NCBI RefSeq assembly: GCF_040448675.1
Contig: NZ_CP159289.1
Span: 4,881,001 to 4,945,000, forward strand
DNA: 64,000 nt
DNA from: Dyadobacter sp. 676
Lineage (GTDB): Bacteria; Bacteroidota; Bacteroidia; Cytophagales; Spirosomataceae
Reading direction: 5' to 3'
Both the position numbers and the translations under genes were made by a program. This document shows positions 61,788 through 64,000 of the stretch, in pieces. Positions within the stretch are counted from its first letter, which is position 1. Each line of letters begins with the position of its first letter. Under the pieces are notes generated by a model, which was not told where the DNA came from, did no database searches, and worked only from the letters and a program-made list of their open reading frames with translations.

Positions 61788-64000
61788 CTACCTGATCACG
61801 GCCACTTTGTGTGTGCTGATAGTGCCGTCAAACAGGGTCAGGGTAATGGTGTAGGTACCTTGCTGGAGCTTTGACACATCGATTCCCTCGGATGTGATTT
61901 TCAGGCTCTGGAAGATCTTTACACCTGCAGCGTTATGTAAAACGACTTGTTTGATCTGCTGATAATTGCGGATCATGAGCCTCTCGCTTACCGGGTTCGG
62001 GTAAGCTGTCAGCTGCGCGTGGACATCCATACGTACGCTGCGGATGGCGCTGTACGCGAAGGTTTCATCCGCATCGATCATTTTCAGACGGTAAAGGTTT
62101 TCGCCAATCGCCGGCTGCGCATGTTCGAATGTATACTCAACCCTTGATTTGCTTTCGCCTTTGGCAGCAACTGTTCCTACCAGGGTCCAGGTTTTGCCGT
62201 TGGTGCTGTGCTCGACCTCGAAGCGGTCCGCATTGGTCTCCTCGGTCGTTGCCCAGGCCAGCATCGTTTTGCCTTCCTGAACACGTGCCTGGAAGCTGAC
62301 CAGCGTCACCGGCAAAGGGTCTGCCCATTCGAGGCTGTAAATGGCAGGCGTTCCCAATACACCGGCTGCATCTACCCATGCATATTCAAACGAAGTGCTG
62401 ATATCGCCGATGGTCGCCTCGGTAAACTGGACCTGCAATTTAAGCGGGTCGAAGTTTTTGATCTCTACCCCCAACATTACCGGCTGCCCGTCGTACAAGA
62501 GCGTGGTATTGGTCGGAAGGACGGTGATTACCACTGTTTTGCCGCTCAGTGATCCGGATGTGGGCTGGTCCTCGGGATCGCTACCGGTCAGCTCGGGCAA
62601 ATTGCCGCTCAAATTAACGATGTCCCCCACTTTTGGCTGGTCGATGATGCGGTGGTAGGGATCGGCCGAAGGTGCGACTTCGACGCCGAAGTTGGCATTG
62701 GTCACATCCACATTCAGGACGGTCACGTTGGTGAGGATACCGTTTACGGCATCATCGCTGCCGGCACCGGCGCCCAGGTTTTCGCCCATATTGATCCAGC
62801 CTGTGGGAAGCGAAGGCGTGGTAGATCCGGTGGCAGTCTGATGCAGGACGATGCTGTAAGTATCGGCATTGACCGTGCCGAAATCGAACGCGCCGTTTGC
62901 ACCTACGGGCACAGTCGAAAGCAGAGTGCCGTCGCTGCCGATCAGCGAAACGTACAGGCCGGTCGGGATCGGGTCGGGCGAAGTCGTGTTAACCGTCACG
63001 TCGGTAAGGCCGTTGGCATCGTGGAATACATTACCGCGCAAGGCTACCGGAGCAAGGCATTGTACGGCCGGCTTAATGCTCACCGGAATGGATTGTACCA
63101 GCTGGCATTTGGAGTCGGCGTCAGTAATGGTCACCTGATAGGTCCTTGCCGTGTTGGTCGTAACGGTGGGGTTAGCCACAAATGCATTGGATAATCCCGT
63201 CGACGGGCTCCATACATATTGATAGTTACCGGTGGAAGTCACATTCAATGTCATCGGGGTAGTTGTCCCCTCGCAAACCGCGAGCGGCGTGCTGGTAGCC
63301 GAAACGGTGTTCGCATTCACTACTACGACTACCTCCTTGAAGTTGCTGCAACCCGAAGCCAGGTTGGTCTGCGTCAGGCGGTAAGTGGTAGTGGCCGTCG
63401 GGGTAATGACCGTTGAAGTTGCATTCGGTGAAGACACCCCGGTGGTCGGGCTCCATTGCCAGCTGGTTCCGGCTGCGGGTGCGCCCACCAGGCTCAGGGT
63501 GGTGGTGCCACCGGCACAGATGGTGGTATTACCGGTGATATTGAACGCGGAAGGGGTATTGACGGTCACCACCACCTGATCGGTGCTGGTACAGGTTGGC
63601 GTGGTCACGGTTACGGTGTAAGTCGTGGTCGCCGTTGGTTTGACGGTCGGCTGGGCTACATTGGCAGTGCCTACAATACCCGCGCCGGTCCATGAATAGG
63701 TTGCCCCATCGATAGCCGGTGTTCCGATCTGGGTGGATTCACCCGGACAGATGGTTACGTCGCTGCCTGCGCCTGCATTCGGAGTTACCTCTATTTCATC
63801 GGTAAAGGTACAACCGCTCGGCAGGGTTACCAGTACGGAATAGGTCGTTTTTTGCGATACGGTGGCAGTCGGATTGGCTGCTGTGGCGCTGCTCAGGCCG
63901 GTGGATGGTGACCACAGGAAGGTCGCGCCGGCAGGGGCCGGCGGGTTACCGTTCGCGCCGAAACCGATGGCTACGCCGGCAGCCGAACATGCAGTCGCGT
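61788..64000 (-). CDS. Large T9SS-exported repeat protein, 5' end outside the window
   Basis: At least 737 residues; the frame is open to position 64000, so the true start lies beyond. Repeated Ig-like/PKD-type modules of about 80 residues (VNTPSAFNITGNTTICAGGT, TTYRLTQTNL, SWQWSPTTGVSS and similar) are built of Thr- and Ser-rich strands, each with a CxGxxT start. A domain near residues 400-500 of the visible part resembles SdrD B-like carrier domains (GNVFHDANGLTDVTV). The C-terminal T9SS type A domain starts LTAYPNPVSERLMIRN. It is a cell-surface or secreted adhesin-like protein. The terminator at 61749-61777 follows it. Confidence 0.85.
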   Translation of the reverse strand, partial: ATACSAAGVAIGFGANGNPPAPAGATFLWSPSTGLSSATAANPTATVSQKTTYSVLVTLPSGCTFTDEIEVTPNAGAGSDVTICPGESTQIGTPAIDGATYSWTGAGIVGTANVAQPTVKPTATTTYTVTVTTPTCTSTDQVVVTVNTPSAFNITGNTTICAGGTTTLSLVGAPAAGTSWQWSPTTGVSSPNATSTVITPTATTTYRLTQTNLASGCSNFKEVVVVVNANTVSATSTPLAVCEGTTTPMTLNVTSTGNYQYVWSPSTGLSNAFVANPTVTTNTARTYQVTITDADSKCQLVQSIPVSIKPAVQCLAPVALRGNVFHDANGLTDVTVNTTSPDPIPTGLYVSLIGSDGTLLSTVPVGANGAFDFGTVNADTYSIVLHQTATGSTTPSLPTGWINMGENLGAGAGSDDAVNGILTNVTVLNVDVTNANFGVEVAPSADPYHRIIDQPKVGDIVNLSGNLPELTGSDPEDQPTSGSLSGKTVVITVLPTNTTLLYDGQPVMLGVEIKNFDPLKLQVQFTEATIGDISTSFEYAWVDAAGVLGTPAIYSLEWADPLPVTLVSFQARVQEGKTMLAWATTEETNADRFEVEHSTNGKTWTLVGTVAAKGESKSRVEYTFEHAQPAIGENLYRLKMIDADETFAYSAIRSVRMDVHAQLTAYPNPVSERLMIRNYQQIKQVVLHNAAGVKIFQSLKITSEGIDVSKLQQGTYTITLTLFDGTISTHKVAVIR

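Overview
The window reads as chromosomal DNA of a Bacteroidota bacterium of the Cytophagales type; a Dyadobacter/Spirosoma-like relative is the best guess. The support is a SusC/SusD pair, four proteins with C-terminal type IX secretion (T9SS) sorting domains, a propeller-type two-component sensor, a FadR-type regulator next to the SusC gene, and a TAnnTTTG-type promoter element. No rRNA, intact tRNA, CRISPR array or replication origin was seen.

Layout. 0-8.2 kb: remnants of two different IS3-family elements flank a large FG-GAP surface protein built on 14 exact 186-bp repeats. 8.2-12.7 kb: a four-gene redox/detoxification operon (azoreductase, quinone-type reductase, AhpD-like protein, nitroreductase) diverges from a MocR regulator. 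12.7-13.5 kb: decayed recombinase pieces. 13.5-17.6 kb: a beta-helix T9SS protein, an SDR with its AraC regulator, and a broken HxlR gene. 18.2-24.1 kb: spondin lipoprotein, peroxiredoxin, DsbD-N-like protein, monooxygenase, ECF sigma factor, zinc anti-sigma factor and DoxX. The two divergent promoter regions here share one CTTACA-type motif. 24.7-43.5 kb: a FadR-type regulator and a co-directional 16-gene catabolic cluster. 43.9-53.3 kb: an FtsX-type permease with PadR regulator, a carbohydrate-binding T9SS protein and a membrane protein. 53.5-64 kb: DNA glycosylase, cold-shock protein, desaturase, methyltransferase, a two-component sensor with two LuxR-type regulators, and a large T9SS protein cut by the window edge.

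How the genes may work together. The 25.6-43.5 kb cluster looks like a complete uptake and breakdown route for a substituted, probably amino- or sialic-acid-like sugar acid: outer-membrane SusCD, sialidase-fold protein, Tat-exported SGNH esterase, deacylase, mutarotase, MFS importer, pyruvate-type aldolases (DapA-like and RraA-like), lactonase, several reductases, and a PLP lyase paired with RidA. Its regulator has a perfect FadR-family operator sitting on the promoter of the SusC gene.

Two cross-cutting oddities matter. First, at least seven genes are broken by one base in a homopolymer, with G/C runs one too long and A/T runs one too short; each reads through when one base is corrected. Second, both IS3 elements are interrupted by several 11-17 nt, almost pure G+C insertions whose removal restores transposase reading.
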